Assembly (NCBI GenBank): GCA_002104535.1
Contig: NBOG01000010.1
Coordinates: forward strand, 1-64,000
From: Cognaticolwellia sediminilitoris
GTDB taxonomy: Bacteria > Pseudomonadota > Gammaproteobacteria > Enterobacterales > Alteromonadaceae
Reading direction: 5' to 3'
Length of the DNA stretch: 64,000 nucleotides
This document shows, piece by piece, positions 48,933 to 58,882 of the stretch (position 1 is the stretch's first letter; each line of letters begins with the position of its first letter). Under the pieces are notes generated by a model that saw nothing but the letters and a program-made list of their open reading frames with translations, did not search any database and had not been told where the DNA came from. A program made the translations under genes and the position numbers.

Positions 48933-50254
48933 TGAGAAATCGAAAAAACGCAGTCAAAGAAGAAGTTAAAGAAAAAGCAACGATTTTAAGCTACTTAACC
49001 GGCGCTTATTTATTCTTTTTCTATATGGAAGCCTCGTTACGCTGGTCTGCTTTCGAGGCGATTCGTTTTCACTTTGTCTTTGGCTTGATACTGACAGTGT
49101 TATGTGTAGCGAAGCATTTCTCTAGCAAGCAATCTAACATAAGCAAACTACCCGCTAAAAGAGGAAAGCCGGCCAGTGATTTAAGTAAACCACTTATCAA
49201 TGCGACATTTCTTTTTATTGCAATACTTGGTATTTATTCAGTAGCGTCAATGGCTAGAGATATATCAACAGATATCTATATCAATAGGGTGATTAAGTTT
49301 GCTTTAATTAGCTTTTTTATTGTTGCATCGGTCGAAAAAGTTAAAGATTTACAAGTTATTATGGTTTGTCTTTTATTGGCCTGGCTTAAAATTGGTTCTG
49401 AAGGTTTTATTGGCTGGGTAACCGGAAGTTTAATGTGGGAAAACCAAGGTGTACAAAGGCTGCATGGTGCGAGCGCTTTTGTTGGTCATCCAAATTCATT
49501 TAGCGCCTTTGGTGTAGGATGTTTAGCCTTTTCTTTGTATTTATTTAAAGGTTTTCAGGATAAACGTTTAAAACTGATGATGGCGGCAATTGTCGTGTTT
49601 TCTTTGGTTATTATTATTTTTACCGGCTCTAGGTCGGGTTATGTCGCTGTTATTTTGGCTGCCATTTATTTATTTTTTAAAATGAAAGAAGGTAAATTAA
49701 AAGTCTTCTTTGTCTCTATGGTGGTAATAATTGCTTTGATACCCATGATCCCTGAGCAATACTACGAGCGCTTCCAATCCATTTATACCGGTAAGGCAGC
49801 GGAGGGTAATTCCAGTGGCACAAGAACGGTTATTATGACCGATGCGTTAAAAATTTATGCCGAATACCCATTAGGCATAGGTATTCAAGCATTCTCCAGC
49901 GTCAGAATGGATATGTTTGGTCGGCTACAAAATATTCACATGTTGTACTTAGAGATTTTAACTAACTTAGGCCCTTTGGGCTTGATTATGTTTTTTATCT
50001 TTATCAAACGAATATTTTATTTAAATAACCTTAATATCACCAAGACTGAAACACTGCTGAAAAAGAATAGTCAAAACACGGATTTGCTGTTTTTACAAAG
50101 CTTATCAAAAGCCATTGTTGCCTTTCTTGTTTTAAGATTAATTTTTGGCTTATTCGCCATGGATCTTTATGAACCACATTGGTGGTTAGTATTAGGGCTA
50201 ACATTAGCGGTTTATAAGCTGATCCCAACCTGTAAAACCAAGGAATTGACGTGA
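48932..50254 (+). CDS. Wzy-like polymerase / O-antigen ligase family protein
   Basis: 440 residues from a GTG start overlapping the previous stop by one base; CGGAG lies six bases upstream. About ten to twelve membrane helices. The Wzy_C signature FTGSRSGYVAVILAAIYLF and a periplasmic loop with HGASAFVGHPNSFSAFG identify the family. In a Wzx/Wzy cluster it most likely polymerises lipid-linked repeat units in the periplasm. Overlaps the next gene by GTGA. Confidence 0.9.
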   Translation: MRNRKNAVKEEVKEKATILSYLTGAYLFFFYMEASLRWSAFEAIRFHFVFGLILTVLCVAKHFSSKQSNISKLPAKRGKPASDLSKPLINATFLFIAILGIYSVASMARDISTDIYINRVIKFALISFFIVASVEKVKDLQVIMVCLLLAWLKIGSEGFIGWVTGSLMWENQGVQRLHGASAFVGHPNSFSAFGVGCLAFSLYLFKGFQDKRLKLMMAAIVVFSLVIIIFTGSRSGYVAVILAAIYLFFKMKEGKLKVFFVSMVVIIALIPMIPEQYYERFQSIYTGKAAEGNSSGTRTVIMTDALKIYAEYPLGIGIQAFSSVRMDMFGRLQNIHMLYLEILTNLGPLGLIMFFIFIKRIFYLNNLNITKTETLLKKNSQNTDLLFLQSLSKAIVAFLVLRLIFGLFAMDLYEPHWWLVLGLTLAVYKLIPTCKTKELT

Positions 50255-51264
50255 GGCTAGTTGCGCTTGATCTAATACGTTTTTTTGCTGCTATGGCAGT
50301 AGTTCTGTACCATTATACCGCAAGAGAAGGCTTTCAAGACTTCTCTGCTTTAGCTAACGTTACAAAGTTTGGCTACTTAGGTGTACCATTGTTTTTTATC
50401 ATCAGCGGCTATGTCATAGCGCTATCAGCGAAAAATAGAACGGCAATAGAGTTTGCTGTTTCTCGTTTTGTTAGGCTATATCCAGCGTTTTGGTGTGGCA
50501 TTTTGTTTACCGTAGTCGTCACGGGGTATTTTGCTGGCGTTAGGTTTGATGCTATTACCATACTTGCTAATGCAACTATGTTAAATGATTATCTAAATAT
50601 CGCTAATATTGATGGTGTGTATTGGACTCTGCAGGCGGAACTAAAGTTTTATGCTTGTATGTTTCTATTGCTGGCTTTTGGGGTTTTTGAGCGTTATAAA
50701 GTGTGGCTAACCGGCTGGTTAGTGATTACCACGACTTTTTTATTGCTAGAACAACCCTTTTTTATGGGCTGGTTTATTTCTCCGTATTATTCGTCATTCT
50801 TTATCGCTGGCATTGCATTTTATTTGATACAAAATGAAGGTAAAACACGATTTAATTTAACCGCCTTATTTTCATCACTAATATTATCTGCTTATATGGC
50901 ATATCAGCAAGTTGGTTCATTTTTTAATAGTCCGAGTGAGGTAGACCGCTGGATTGCTATCATGATCATTTGCAGTTTTTATGTTATTTTCTGGACTATC
51001 GTCACCGATCGCTTAGTACTCAAAAAACGTAATATTTATATAACCATAGGAGCGCTTACTTACCCGTTGTATTTAATACATGGCTTTGCCGGTAGTGCTA
51101 TTATTGACTATTATCGATTTTCATATTCAGATACGGTCATAGTCACCATGACGATAGTATTTATGCTGTTTTCTTCATGGGTAATTCATGTCGCAATAGA
51201 GAAAAGAATTGCTTCACCGATGAAGAGATTTCTCCTGTTTAAATTCGCGTCAAAGAAATCATAA
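50251..51264 (+). CDS. Membrane acyltransferase (acyltransferase 3 family)
   Basis: 337 residues from a GTG at the GTGA overlap. Around ten membrane helices. LDLIRFFAAMAVVLYHYTAREG holds the conserved Arg and His, and GVPLFFIISGYVIALS follows, both typical of O-acetyltransferases such as OafA. It likely acetylates a hydroxyl of the polysaccharide. Confidence 0.92.
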   Translation: MRLVALDLIRFFAAMAVVLYHYTAREGFQDFSALANVTKFGYLGVPLFFIISGYVIALSAKNRTAIEFAVSRFVRLYPAFWCGILFTVVVTGYFAGVRFDAITILANATMLNDYLNIANIDGVYWTLQAELKFYACMFLLLAFGVFERYKVWLTGWLVITTTFLLLEQPFFMGWFISPYYSSFFIAGIAFYLIQNEGKTRFNLTALFSSLILSAYMAYQQVGSFFNSPSEVDRWIAIMIICSFYVIFWTIVTDRLVLKKRNIYITIGALTYPLYLIHGFAGSAIIDYYRFSYSDTVIVTMTIVFMLFSSWVIHVAIEKRIASPMKRFLLFKFASKKS

Positions 51265-51284
51265 GGTATCAATAAGCAATTTAT

Positions 51285-52199
51285 ATGATGAGAAAATTAG
51301 CCATATATCTCTATACGCCAGGGACAATCGCGCATAGGATTTTTAAAAGAATAAAGTATTTAATTGATGAAATTAAATATAATCGAATATTTGATAAATT
51401 TTTTCTTAAAAAGGCCTATAAAAAAGTATTTAGTCACGAGCTAAATTTACATGACCCACAAAGCTTTAATGAAAAGCTTCTTTGGTTAACATTGTATGAT
51501 AGAAAGAATATTAAAACTTTATGCGCGGATAAATATGCCGTTCGTGATTATGTAGCAAGCCAAGTAGGAGCCGAATATTTAATCCCATTGGTCTTAAACA
51601 CCGAAAACCCTCTGGATGTTGTTGCTGAAAACCTGCCTGAATTTCCCGTGATTGCTAAGACAAATCATGCAAGTGGGCAAGTTTTTATTATTAAGGACCT
51701 ACGCACTACTGACTTTTCTGCTATCCAGGAAAGTTTCCGTTTTCAGCTGCGTAAAAACTTTTACCATGGCCATAGAGAATGGCAATACAAGCATATTGTG
51801 CCCAGTATCGTAGTGGAAAAATTATTACTTGATGAACAGGGTGATATCCCTAAAGACTATAAAGTTCATTGTTTCCATGGCAAGCCGCACTATATACAAG
51901 TCGATTCTGAACGTTTTTCAGAGCATAAACGTTGTATATATGACACTAACTGGACATTGTTAGAGATTGCCTATAACAAGCCAAAAGGAGAAGCTAGTCT
52001 GCGTCCGGCAAAGTTAGATGAAATACTGATGTTAGCAGCAAAATTATCAAAGGATTTTATCTATGTACGAGCTGACTTCTATCAAGTTAATGATCGGGTG
52101 TATTTTGGTGAGTTAACCTTTACTCCGGAAGCCGGTAGAGGGAAATTTAGCCCATCTAGCATCGATATTGATTGGGGAAAGCTAATTCACTTGCCATAA
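51285..52199 (+). CDS. TupA-like ATP-grasp protein
   Basis: 304 residues (ATGATG start; the second ATG at 51288 is equally possible). Signature PQSFNEKLLWLTLYDR, then FPVIAKTNHASGQV and the metal-binding YFGELTFTPEAGRGKF. TupA-like ATP-grasp proteins are found in polysaccharide clusters; the founding member helps make teichuronopeptide, joining amino-acid units to uronic acid. Here it may form an amide or ester link on the polymer. Confidence 0.87.
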   Translation: MMRKLAIYLYTPGTIAHRIFKRIKYLIDEIKYNRIFDKFFLKKAYKKVFSHELNLHDPQSFNEKLLWLTLYDRKNIKTLCADKYAVRDYVASQVGAEYLIPLVLNTENPLDVVAENLPEFPVIAKTNHASGQVFIIKDLRTTDFSAIQESFRFQLRKNFYHGHREWQYKHIVPSIVVEKLLLDEQGDIPKDYKVHCFHGKPHYIQVDSERFSEHKRCIYDTNWTLLEIAYNKPKGEASLRPAKLDEILMLAAKLSKDFIYVRADFYQVNDRVYFGELTFTPEAGRGKFSPSSIDIDWGKLIHLP

Positions 52200-52235
52200 A
52201 TTTCTTGCATTAGTGACTCAATATATAGGAATACT

Positions 52236-53339
52236 GTGAGCGGAATTAAGATATTAGAAATCACTTGTGAAGAGTTTTTCCAAATGGAAGCTGTTTGGCA
52301 AGACTGCATAGCAAAGTCGAGTGCAAATCCTTTATTTTCAAGTTGGATCTGGCTTAGTTCTTGGTGGCAAATATGGCAACCCCGGCTTAATTTATCCTTA
52401 TTGCTATTAGGTGTATATGAGGATAATAAGCTTATTGGCCTTGTGCCATGCTATACCTATGCCCAAAATACTGCACTTGGATTATGTATCAAGCGCTGTG
52501 AGTTCATCGGTGATCATACCGCCAGTAATGATTCAATTCGTTCAGAATACCTGAATTTTATTTTACCAAAAACTCGCTATAAAGAACTTATTCCGGTAAT
52601 TTTTGAGCATTTTATTGATTGTGATATCGATGACGTTATTTTAAAAGATCTTGATATGACTTCTGTAACAAGTCGCTATTTTTCAGATATGCACCCCAAT
52701 AGTCTAATTAATAAGGATTGTGGAATAAAGATAACCACCATACAACCTTTTGAAAGCTACCTACAACAATTAGGAAAAAATACCCGTTTAAAATTATTTA
52801 ATCGGCGTAAGCTGCTACCTAAGCACAATTTGAGTATTATCCAAACGCCAAGCGAGATTAAACACTTTTTTGACTGCCTTAATACTATGCACCTAGCGCG
52901 CTGGGGCAGAGTTTGCTTTTCAGAGCACAGTCTACATTTTCATCACAAGATTGCGCATTATTTTATCAAGCATCAGCAATTACAATGTTTGCAGTTACTT
53001 AATGAAGATAGCATACAGGCCGTTTGCTACGATATTGTCGTTGAAGGGGTAAGATATAACATCCAATTAGGCTTTCATGAGTATAATAGCGCTAAAATTT
53101 CTATGGGAACTTTGATGCTGGGTTTTGCGATTGAACAGGCGCATGTAACTGATGAAGTATTGTCCTATGATTTACTAGCCGGGAAGGGTAAAAATAGTTT
53201 CTATAAGAAAAAATTAAACGGTGACGCCATATATTTTGCTAGCTATCAAATACCACTTACCCTGAAAGCCAAGGCGTTATTTTTGTTAAAACGAGCAAAA
53301 CAGAAGCTTAAAAATACACTCGTTCGAAACAGCCAATAA
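52236..53339 (+). CDS. CelD/FemAB-like GNAT acyltransferase
   Basis: 367 residues from a GTG start, after AGGA. The N-terminal FSSWIWLSSWWQIWQP and EFIGDHTASNDSIRSEYLNFI segments and the C-terminal FAIEQAH...YDLLAGKGKNSFYKKKL fit the Acetyltransf_6/BioF2 family (CelD, BcsL). These enzymes transfer acyl or aminoacyl groups in polysaccharide loci. The acceptor is not known. It is followed by the longest gap in the operon (119 bases). Confidence 0.85.
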   Translation: MSGIKILEITCEEFFQMEAVWQDCIAKSSANPLFSSWIWLSSWWQIWQPRLNLSLLLLGVYEDNKLIGLVPCYTYAQNTALGLCIKRCEFIGDHTASNDSIRSEYLNFILPKTRYKELIPVIFEHFIDCDIDDVILKDLDMTSVTSRYFSDMHPNSLINKDCGIKITTIQPFESYLQQLGKNTRLKLFNRRKLLPKHNLSIIQTPSEIKHFFDCLNTMHLARWGRVCFSEHSLHFHHKIAHYFIKHQQLQCLQLLNEDSIQAVCYDIVVEGVRYNIQLGFHEYNSAKISMGTLMLGFAIEQAHVTDEVLSYDLLAGKGKNSFYKKKLNGDAIYFASYQIPLTLKAKALFLLKRAKQKLKNTLVRNSQ

Positions 53340-53458
53340 ACATATTATCGCTCGATTACATGGTCATTATTTAAAAGTAGTAGACAGTAACGTTTGATGT
53401 GTAAAGGTGGTAAAGTAATGCACTGTATATTAATGGAATAAATGTAGAAACTCTCGTA

Positions 53459-54988
53459 ATGACCATGCTTAATAATCAAAGAAAAACCTCTACAGCTTTG
53501 TTAAGAGGCTCAGCTTTTCGTGTAATTCAAACCTGTATCGGTATCGGTATTGGCTTTTGGATGCTGCCTTTTCTAATTGCTAATTTGGGCAGTCAAGACT
53601 ATGCGCTATGGGTACTGGTTGGCAGTATCGTTTCTTCTTATTATCTAATGGATTTAGGGCTAAATCATGCGGTAACTCGTTATGTTTCTCGTTATATCCA
53701 TACACAAGAGTATGACAGAGCTAACCAAATTATTAATACTGCGATTGTTATCTATAGTATTTTGGGTCTCATCCTTTTCTCTTTAACCTTGCTTGGTGCT
53801 ATATATTGGGCACCTGATTTAATTGATAATCCAGACGATTTAAGAACGGCTCAAGCGATAATATTGATCGCAGGGTTATCAATTAGTTTAGAATTTCCAT
53901 CTAAGGCATTTCCTGGCATTATTCACGCTTTTATGGGCTTTGATACCTTAGCATTAGTGCGAATAGTGGCCTCGATATTAAATGCGATAGCGATTTACAT
54001 CTTTATTTCAGATGGCTACGGCATCGTTTCCTTAGCCGTTATTTCGCTAGTCTCCAATATTTTTACCACCTGCTTTTATGTCTATTTTTGTTTTCGTCTT
54101 TTACCATCACTTAAATTAACCTTTAGTGACGTTTCAAAGAGCGATTTAAAAGAGATATTCCATTTTAGTAAATGGACATTTATTACAGATATGACCAATT
54201 TGATCAAACAAAAAATGGACCTTTGGATGATCGCTGCCTTTGTTTCCAGTGGCGCAGTTACAACTTATTATGTCGCAATACGATTGACCGAATATGCCAC
54301 GCAATTTGCCAATCAAGCATTAGGTTTTACCGTACCTATTTTTACTAAATATTACGCACAGAATAAATTAGATAAACTTGAAGATTCATTGATTTTTTTC
54401 TTAAAGTTAAACTACATTGTTTTAGCATTGTTTATTAGTGGTTTTATATTACTTGGTGATTCTTTATTAGCTTTATGGATTAAGGAACAAATCAATCATT
54501 CATTAGCGTATGAATGTTTAATTGTATTAGCGGTGGGGAGATTACTTATATTTATGACCACGCCGTTTATTAGCGTACTAATGACAATTAAAAAACATAA
54601 GTATGCCTCGTATTTATCTATTGTTGATACGGTGACGGCAATTTTATTAGCATTCTATTTAATCCCTAAATATGGCGTAATAGGGGCTGCTATCTCATTT
54701 TCTTTGGTGGTAGGTGCATTACGTATTATTTACTTGCCTTTTATTGTCATGAAACTGTTGGGCTTTAATTACTTAAGGTTAATAGCGCGAGCTTTTATTT
54801 ACTCACTATATGTAGTTTTAATTTCGCTTGGTTTTTATGAATATGCTTTCGAGGTCAAAAGTTGGACTGACTTGTTAGGTTTATCAATGATTATTTTTGT
54901 GTTAATAATAGCCGGTAGTCTTTTGATTTTTTCATCTAATGAAAGAGCTGAAATCTGCAACTGGATACGCGAAAAAATCAAAAAATAA
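53459..54988 (+). CDS. Wzx-like polysaccharide flippase
   Basis: 509 residues, about 12-14 membrane helices, MOP-superfamily layout. FRVIQTCIGIGIGFWMLPFLIANLGSQDYALW at the N-terminus is typical of Wzx/RfbX, and LTEYATQFANQALGFTVPIF of the central helices. It moves the undecaprenyl-linked repeat unit across the inner membrane for Wzy. A second ATG at 53465 could also be the start. Confidence 0.93.
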   Translation: MTMLNNQRKTSTALLRGSAFRVIQTCIGIGIGFWMLPFLIANLGSQDYALWVLVGSIVSSYYLMDLGLNHAVTRYVSRYIHTQEYDRANQIINTAIVIYSILGLILFSLTLLGAIYWAPDLIDNPDDLRTAQAIILIAGLSISLEFPSKAFPGIIHAFMGFDTLALVRIVASILNAIAIYIFISDGYGIVSLAVISLVSNIFTTCFYVYFCFRLLPSLKLTFSDVSKSDLKEIFHFSKWTFITDMTNLIKQKMDLWMIAAFVSSGAVTTYYVAIRLTEYATQFANQALGFTVPIFTKYYAQNKLDKLEDSLIFFLKLNYIVLALFISGFILLGDSLLALWIKEQINHSLAYECLIVLAVGRLLIFMTTPFISVLMTIKKHKYASYLSIVDTVTAILLAFYLIPKYGVIGAAISFSLVVGALRIIYLPFIVMKLLGFNYLRLIARAFIYSLYVVLISLGFYEYAFEVKSWTDLLGLSMIIFVLIIAGSLLIFSSNERAEICNWIREKIKK

Positions 54989-55020
54989 CTAGTCGGATGT
55001 AGTAGCGAGAATAAAGTGAT

Positions 55021-56007
55021 ATGACTCCAGAAATAAGTGTTGTAATTCCGGCATATAATGCTGGCAAGTACATTGCCGAATGTATTGCTAGTGTTCTTGA
55101 ACAACAATGTCTAAATATCGAAGTTATTGTAGTCGATGATTGCTCAACGGATAATACCCGAGACGTTGTCGAGAAATTTGATGCTAGTATTGTAAAGTAT
55201 TTATGCTTAGACAAGAATTTTGGAGGTCCATCAAAACCAAGAAATGTTGGTCTTAAACAGGCTAAAGGTAAGTATTTAGTAATGCTTGATGCTGATGATA
55301 TCTTAGTTAATAATTCAATCTCTAAACGTGTAGAAATACTTAAAAACAACAATGCGATTGCTTTCGTATTCTGTGATGGAACTAGATTTTCTGAGCTAGG
55401 CGGTGATTACAGGAACAGTTTTCTTTCACAGCATAGTCACTTTCAAACATTAATTAAAGATAATTTTCAGGAGAATATGGTTGTCCTTGACCCCCAACGT
55501 ACTTATCGAACCTTAGCTAAAGGTGACTTTATCTTGCCTAGCGGCATGGTAGTAAGAAAATCCACCTATGACCATGTTGGTATTTATGATGAATCCGTGA
55601 CCAATGGTCAGGATCTGGATATGTCGCTAAGAATCATCAGCCAATTTCCAATTGTGTACTTAAGTATGATCGGGTTTAAGCAAAGAGTACATGAAGACTC
55701 AATATCAACTAAGGGTCATAAGTTAATTGAAAATAAAATACTTCTGCTCAAGAAAAATTTGAATCGAAGTAACGACAAGTTAGCCAATAATGAGTTTAAG
55801 CGTAAAGTTTCTGAAAATTTCGCATCTTTAGGTTATTACCATCGCTCTTTATTTAATTTGTCTCAAGCAAAACAGTATTATTATCAGAGTTTGAAATTTA
55901 AACTTTCTGCCGTGGCATTGAGAGGTGTTTTACTTTCCATGTTAAATGAAAAACTTTATAAAAAATTATATACATTATTTAAAAGCATAAATGTTGCTAA
56001 ATCATAG
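55021..56007 (+). CDS. Glycosyltransferase, family 2
   Basis: 328 residues. ISVVIPAYNAGKYIAECI, VVDDCSTDNTRDVV, the DxD in MLDADDILV, and NGQDLDMSLRI. The 33-base gap before it lacks a strong ribosome-binding site. C-terminal helical region without membrane segments. Confidence 0.92.
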   Translation: MTPEISVVIPAYNAGKYIAECIASVLEQQCLNIEVIVVDDCSTDNTRDVVEKFDASIVKYLCLDKNFGGPSKPRNVGLKQAKGKYLVMLDADDILVNNSISKRVEILKNNNAIAFVFCDGTRFSELGGDYRNSFLSQHSHFQTLIKDNFQENMVVLDPQRTYRTLAKGDFILPSGMVVRKSTYDHVGIYDESVTNGQDLDMSLRIISQFPIVYLSMIGFKQRVHEDSISTKGHKLIENKILLLKKNLNRSNDKLANNEFKRKVSENFASLGYYHRSLFNLSQAKQYYYQSLKFKLSAVALRGVLLSMLNEKLYKKLYTLFKSINVAKS

Positions 56008-56040
56008 TTTTATATAATACTTGAGTAACCATTATCCTAA

Positions 56041-57195
56041 ATGTCTAATATGCTAAATATAAAATGGAAGTCATTATCTAAAGAACGCTCGGACATATAT
56101 AAAGCGTTAGCAATCATTTTAATCGTCTGGCATAACTTTATGCATTTACTGCCAGGGCCTTACGAAAATGAATTTAGCTATCATGAGGGGCGATTTCAAC
56201 TCTTACTCGATTTAATGCTATCTGCACCTGAAAATAGCCTACAATATCTACTGTCATTTTTTGGTCATTATGGCGTGCAAATTTTCATTTTTTTGAGCGC
56301 ATATGGCTTGTCTAAAAAGTATCAGCATAATACTCCCATCTATCGTGTCTTTATTTGGGAGAGATTAAGTAAAATCTATCCTGCCTTTATTATTGCCATG
56401 ATAATTTGGCCATTGAGTGCTTTTTATTCTTATGGTTTATTGGGGCCAATCAAGGTTCTATATTGGAATCTTGACAGTATATTGCTGAAGTTAACCCTTT
56501 TATCAAATTTTGTACCTGGTCAGTCACTGTCGCCTGTCGGGCCTTGGTGGTTTATCCCATTTATTGCTCAATTTTACTTTATTTTTCCATTGCTATTGAA
56601 AGTGAATGTCCGCTATGGCGCAAAATCCTTACTGCTAATTGCTATGATTTCAGTGCTATTAAATTATTTTTTTGACTTATGGGGCATCTTTAATCTTAAT
56701 TTTACCGTTATAGGCCATCTACCGGTACTGTGTTTGGGTATGTATCTTGCCGGTAACGAGGACACGCCGAAAATCTCGCTACTCGCAGTCATTACGATTT
56801 TAGCTATTTTTGTGTTGGGGAATCTATATCCGCTACTTTGGTGGTTAAATAATTTGTCATTTTTAATGCTTATGATGGTTTTTCTGCAGGTTGCGGCTGA
56901 ACATATTAAGCTTGGAAGCAACAGTCGGCGCTACTTGAATTTCATTGCGGGTATTTCAATGTACTTATTTTTAGTTAATGGCTTTTTAAGGCAGCCCTTT
57001 ATTGATTTGGCACTAAGGTATAACTCTTGGCTTGTTACCTTAGTTTGCTGTTTAATATTCTTTATACTTTGCATTCTAGTTGCGTTGGTGGTCGGTAAGG
57101 CAGAACGCTACTTTCTTTCTCAGCCTAAACTATTCAATTCGACGCTATTCATTAAATTCAAAGATTTATTTATACCTCAAAAGCAGAGCCGATGA
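56041..57195 (+). CDS. Membrane acyltransferase (acyltransferase 3 family), second copy
   Basis: 384 residues with about ten membrane helices. RSDIYKALAIILIVWHNFMH includes the catalytic-type His, and FFGHYGVQIFIFLSAYGLSK follows. It differs clearly from the enzyme at 50251-51264, so two separate acyl decorations are likely. Five bases separate it from the next start. Confidence 0.9.
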   Translation: MSNMLNIKWKSLSKERSDIYKALAIILIVWHNFMHLLPGPYENEFSYHEGRFQLLLDLMLSAPENSLQYLLSFFGHYGVQIFIFLSAYGLSKKYQHNTPIYRVFIWERLSKIYPAFIIAMIIWPLSAFYSYGLLGPIKVLYWNLDSILLKLTLLSNFVPGQSLSPVGPWWFIPFIAQFYFIFPLLLKVNVRYGAKSLLLIAMISVLLNYFFDLWGIFNLNFTVIGHLPVLCLGMYLAGNEDTPKISLLAVITILAIFVLGNLYPLLWWLNNLSFLMLMMVFLQVAAEHIKLGSNSRRYLNFIAGISMYLFLVNGFLRQPFIDLALRYNSWLVTLVCCLIFFILCILVALVVGKAERYFLSQPKLFNSTLFIKFKDLFIPQKQSR

Positions 57196-57199
57196 TTAA

Positions 57200-58807
57200 A
57201 TGCCTTATACAATAATATTAAAACTATTAGCTTTAGCCTTTATATGTTGCTTGCCTATTTTTTGGCAGTTGCTCGATGAATTACCAAGTAAAAAAGCTGT
57301 CCTTTTGGCTATTTTATTATTTGGCTATTGCGCGATATATATTGTTTTATTTATCTGCTTAATGCTGATAAATAAAAAGTCCTTTTATCTAGTCGCGTGT
57401 ATTCTTGTTTTCTACTCTGCTTCGCAAGTTGCTTATATGTTGATCACAGGGGGAGGGATTAGCTATAACGCCATAGCGTCAATATATGGCACTAATCGTG
57501 GTGAGTTTTTTGAATTTTTAGGTACTACGTTATTTTTGAAATCAATATTTTTAACCATTTTTATCTGCATATTAACGTTATTCTTCTATGCCACTATCGG
57601 AAAATTTAAAAGTATTCATGTTAAAAAAATCAACTTTAAAACTATAGTCGTCACCTTCTCATTAAGCGGGTTAATCGCTCTTACTCTTTTTAATTACCAA
57701 GAGGGACTGAAAAACTATTTTCCGCTCAATGTCATTAATAATAACATTCAGTATTTTAACGAAACCTATAAAGTTGCGAACGATATTGCTAGTCTCGCAT
57801 ATGAGTATAAAGGTGAAAAGCCTAAGACCGCTAACAATATAATACTTGTGGTTGGTGAGTCGAATAGAAGGGATTCGCTCTCGGTTTATAACGATAGTGT
57901 GACAAAAGGTGGGCGATTAAAAGCGCTTGCAACACTACATTCAAATAACGTTTTAAGCTATACCAATGCGATATCGGCTGCTGCATATACTCGGGTTGCC
58001 GTGCCTTCATTGTTATCGACAGCTCCGGCAGAAAATTTTTCAACACTTGCACAATTTCCTAGCATCATACGGGTATTACACTCGGTGAATTACTCGTCAT
58101 TTCTTTTTTCAAATCAGAGTAAGGGCGGCTTTCATAATGATTTAATTAAAGCTTTTATCAGTGAGATTAAAAATAAAGTATATTTTGAAAATAGTTATGA
58201 TGGCGCTATGTTGCCAATTATAAATAAGTTAATTGATAACGATGCGGAAAGTCAGTTTATTGTGATGCATTTGATGGGAAGCCATTATGACTATAGTAAA
58301 AGGTACCCTGAAAGTTTTGCATTGTTTTCATCCGATAATAATGTGGACGCTTATAAAAATAGTGTCGCCTATACCGAGTTTGTCTTAAGTGAGCTAGCAA
58401 ATACAGTGCTGGCGCAATCAGCACCTTATGCTATTTTTTATGTATCTGATCATGGTGAGTATTTAAATGATTTAGGTGATGGCTTATTCGGTCATGGTAT
58501 GAGAAACGCTAGCCTATCCGAAGTTGAAATTCCTTTTATACTTATCATGAATGATGAGTTTATAGCGCAAAACCAACGCCAGCTTGTATCGATGAAAAGT
58601 CATTTGGATAAAAAAATATCACATGATAATGTCAGTCATTTGATACTGGGCCTTGCTGGTGCAAAAGACTTAAAATTTTATGATAAAACATTAGATTTAT
58701 CTTCAGAGTACTTTAGAGAAAAGAAAAGAAAACTAATTGATAGAGATATGAATGTTATAGATTTCAGTGTTATAGAAAATATGACAAACCAACACCATTA
58801 TCAATAA
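57200..58807 (+). CDS. Phosphoethanolamine-transferase-like membrane enzyme (sulfatase fold)
   Basis: 535 residues. Five membrane helices (residues 5 to about 165) and a periplasmic alkaline-phosphatase-fold domain. Metal and active-site motifs: VVGESNRRDS (about 217-226), probable nucleophile Thr near 264 in AAYTRVAVPSL, MHLMGSHYDY (about 356-365) and SDHGEYL (416-422) with GHGM after it. This pattern matches EptA/CptA/OpgE transferases more than true sulfatases, which use Cys or Ser in CxPxR. It probably moves phosphoethanolamine from phosphatidylethanolamine to the polysaccharide or lipid A, releasing diacylglycerol. Last gene of the rightward operon; convergent with dgkA. Confidence 0.85.
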   Translation: MPYTIILKLLALAFICCLPIFWQLLDELPSKKAVLLAILLFGYCAIYIVLFICLMLINKKSFYLVACILVFYSASQVAYMLITGGGISYNAIASIYGTNRGEFFEFLGTTLFLKSIFLTIFICILTLFFYATIGKFKSIHVKKINFKTIVVTFSLSGLIALTLFNYQEGLKNYFPLNVINNNIQYFNETYKVANDIASLAYEYKGEKPKTANNIILVVGESNRRDSLSVYNDSVTKGGRLKALATLHSNNVLSYTNAISAAAYTRVAVPSLLSTAPAENFSTLAQFPSIIRVLHSVNYSSFLFSNQSKGGFHNDLIKAFISEIKNKVYFENSYDGAMLPIINKLIDNDAESQFIVMHLMGSHYDYSKRYPESFALFSSDNNVDAYKNSVAYTEFVLSELANTVLAQSAPYAIFYVSDHGEYLNDLGDGLFGHGMRNASLSEVEIPFILIMNDEFIAQNQRQLVSMKSHLDKKISHDNVSHLILGLAGAKDLKFYDKTLDLSSEYFREKKRKLIDRDMNVIDFSVIENMTNQHHYQ

Positions 58808-58882
58808 AATTATATTCGTTTACTGATTATAAAATAGTTCACCTAACTTTATTTATAAACTGATGCGACTGACTGAATGAAT

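Noticed and set aside
57200-58807. True sulfatase
   Set aside because: No CxPxR or SxPxR maturation motif; the GES and SDHGE pattern with a Thr nucleophile and five N-terminal helices fits phosphoethanolamine transferases.
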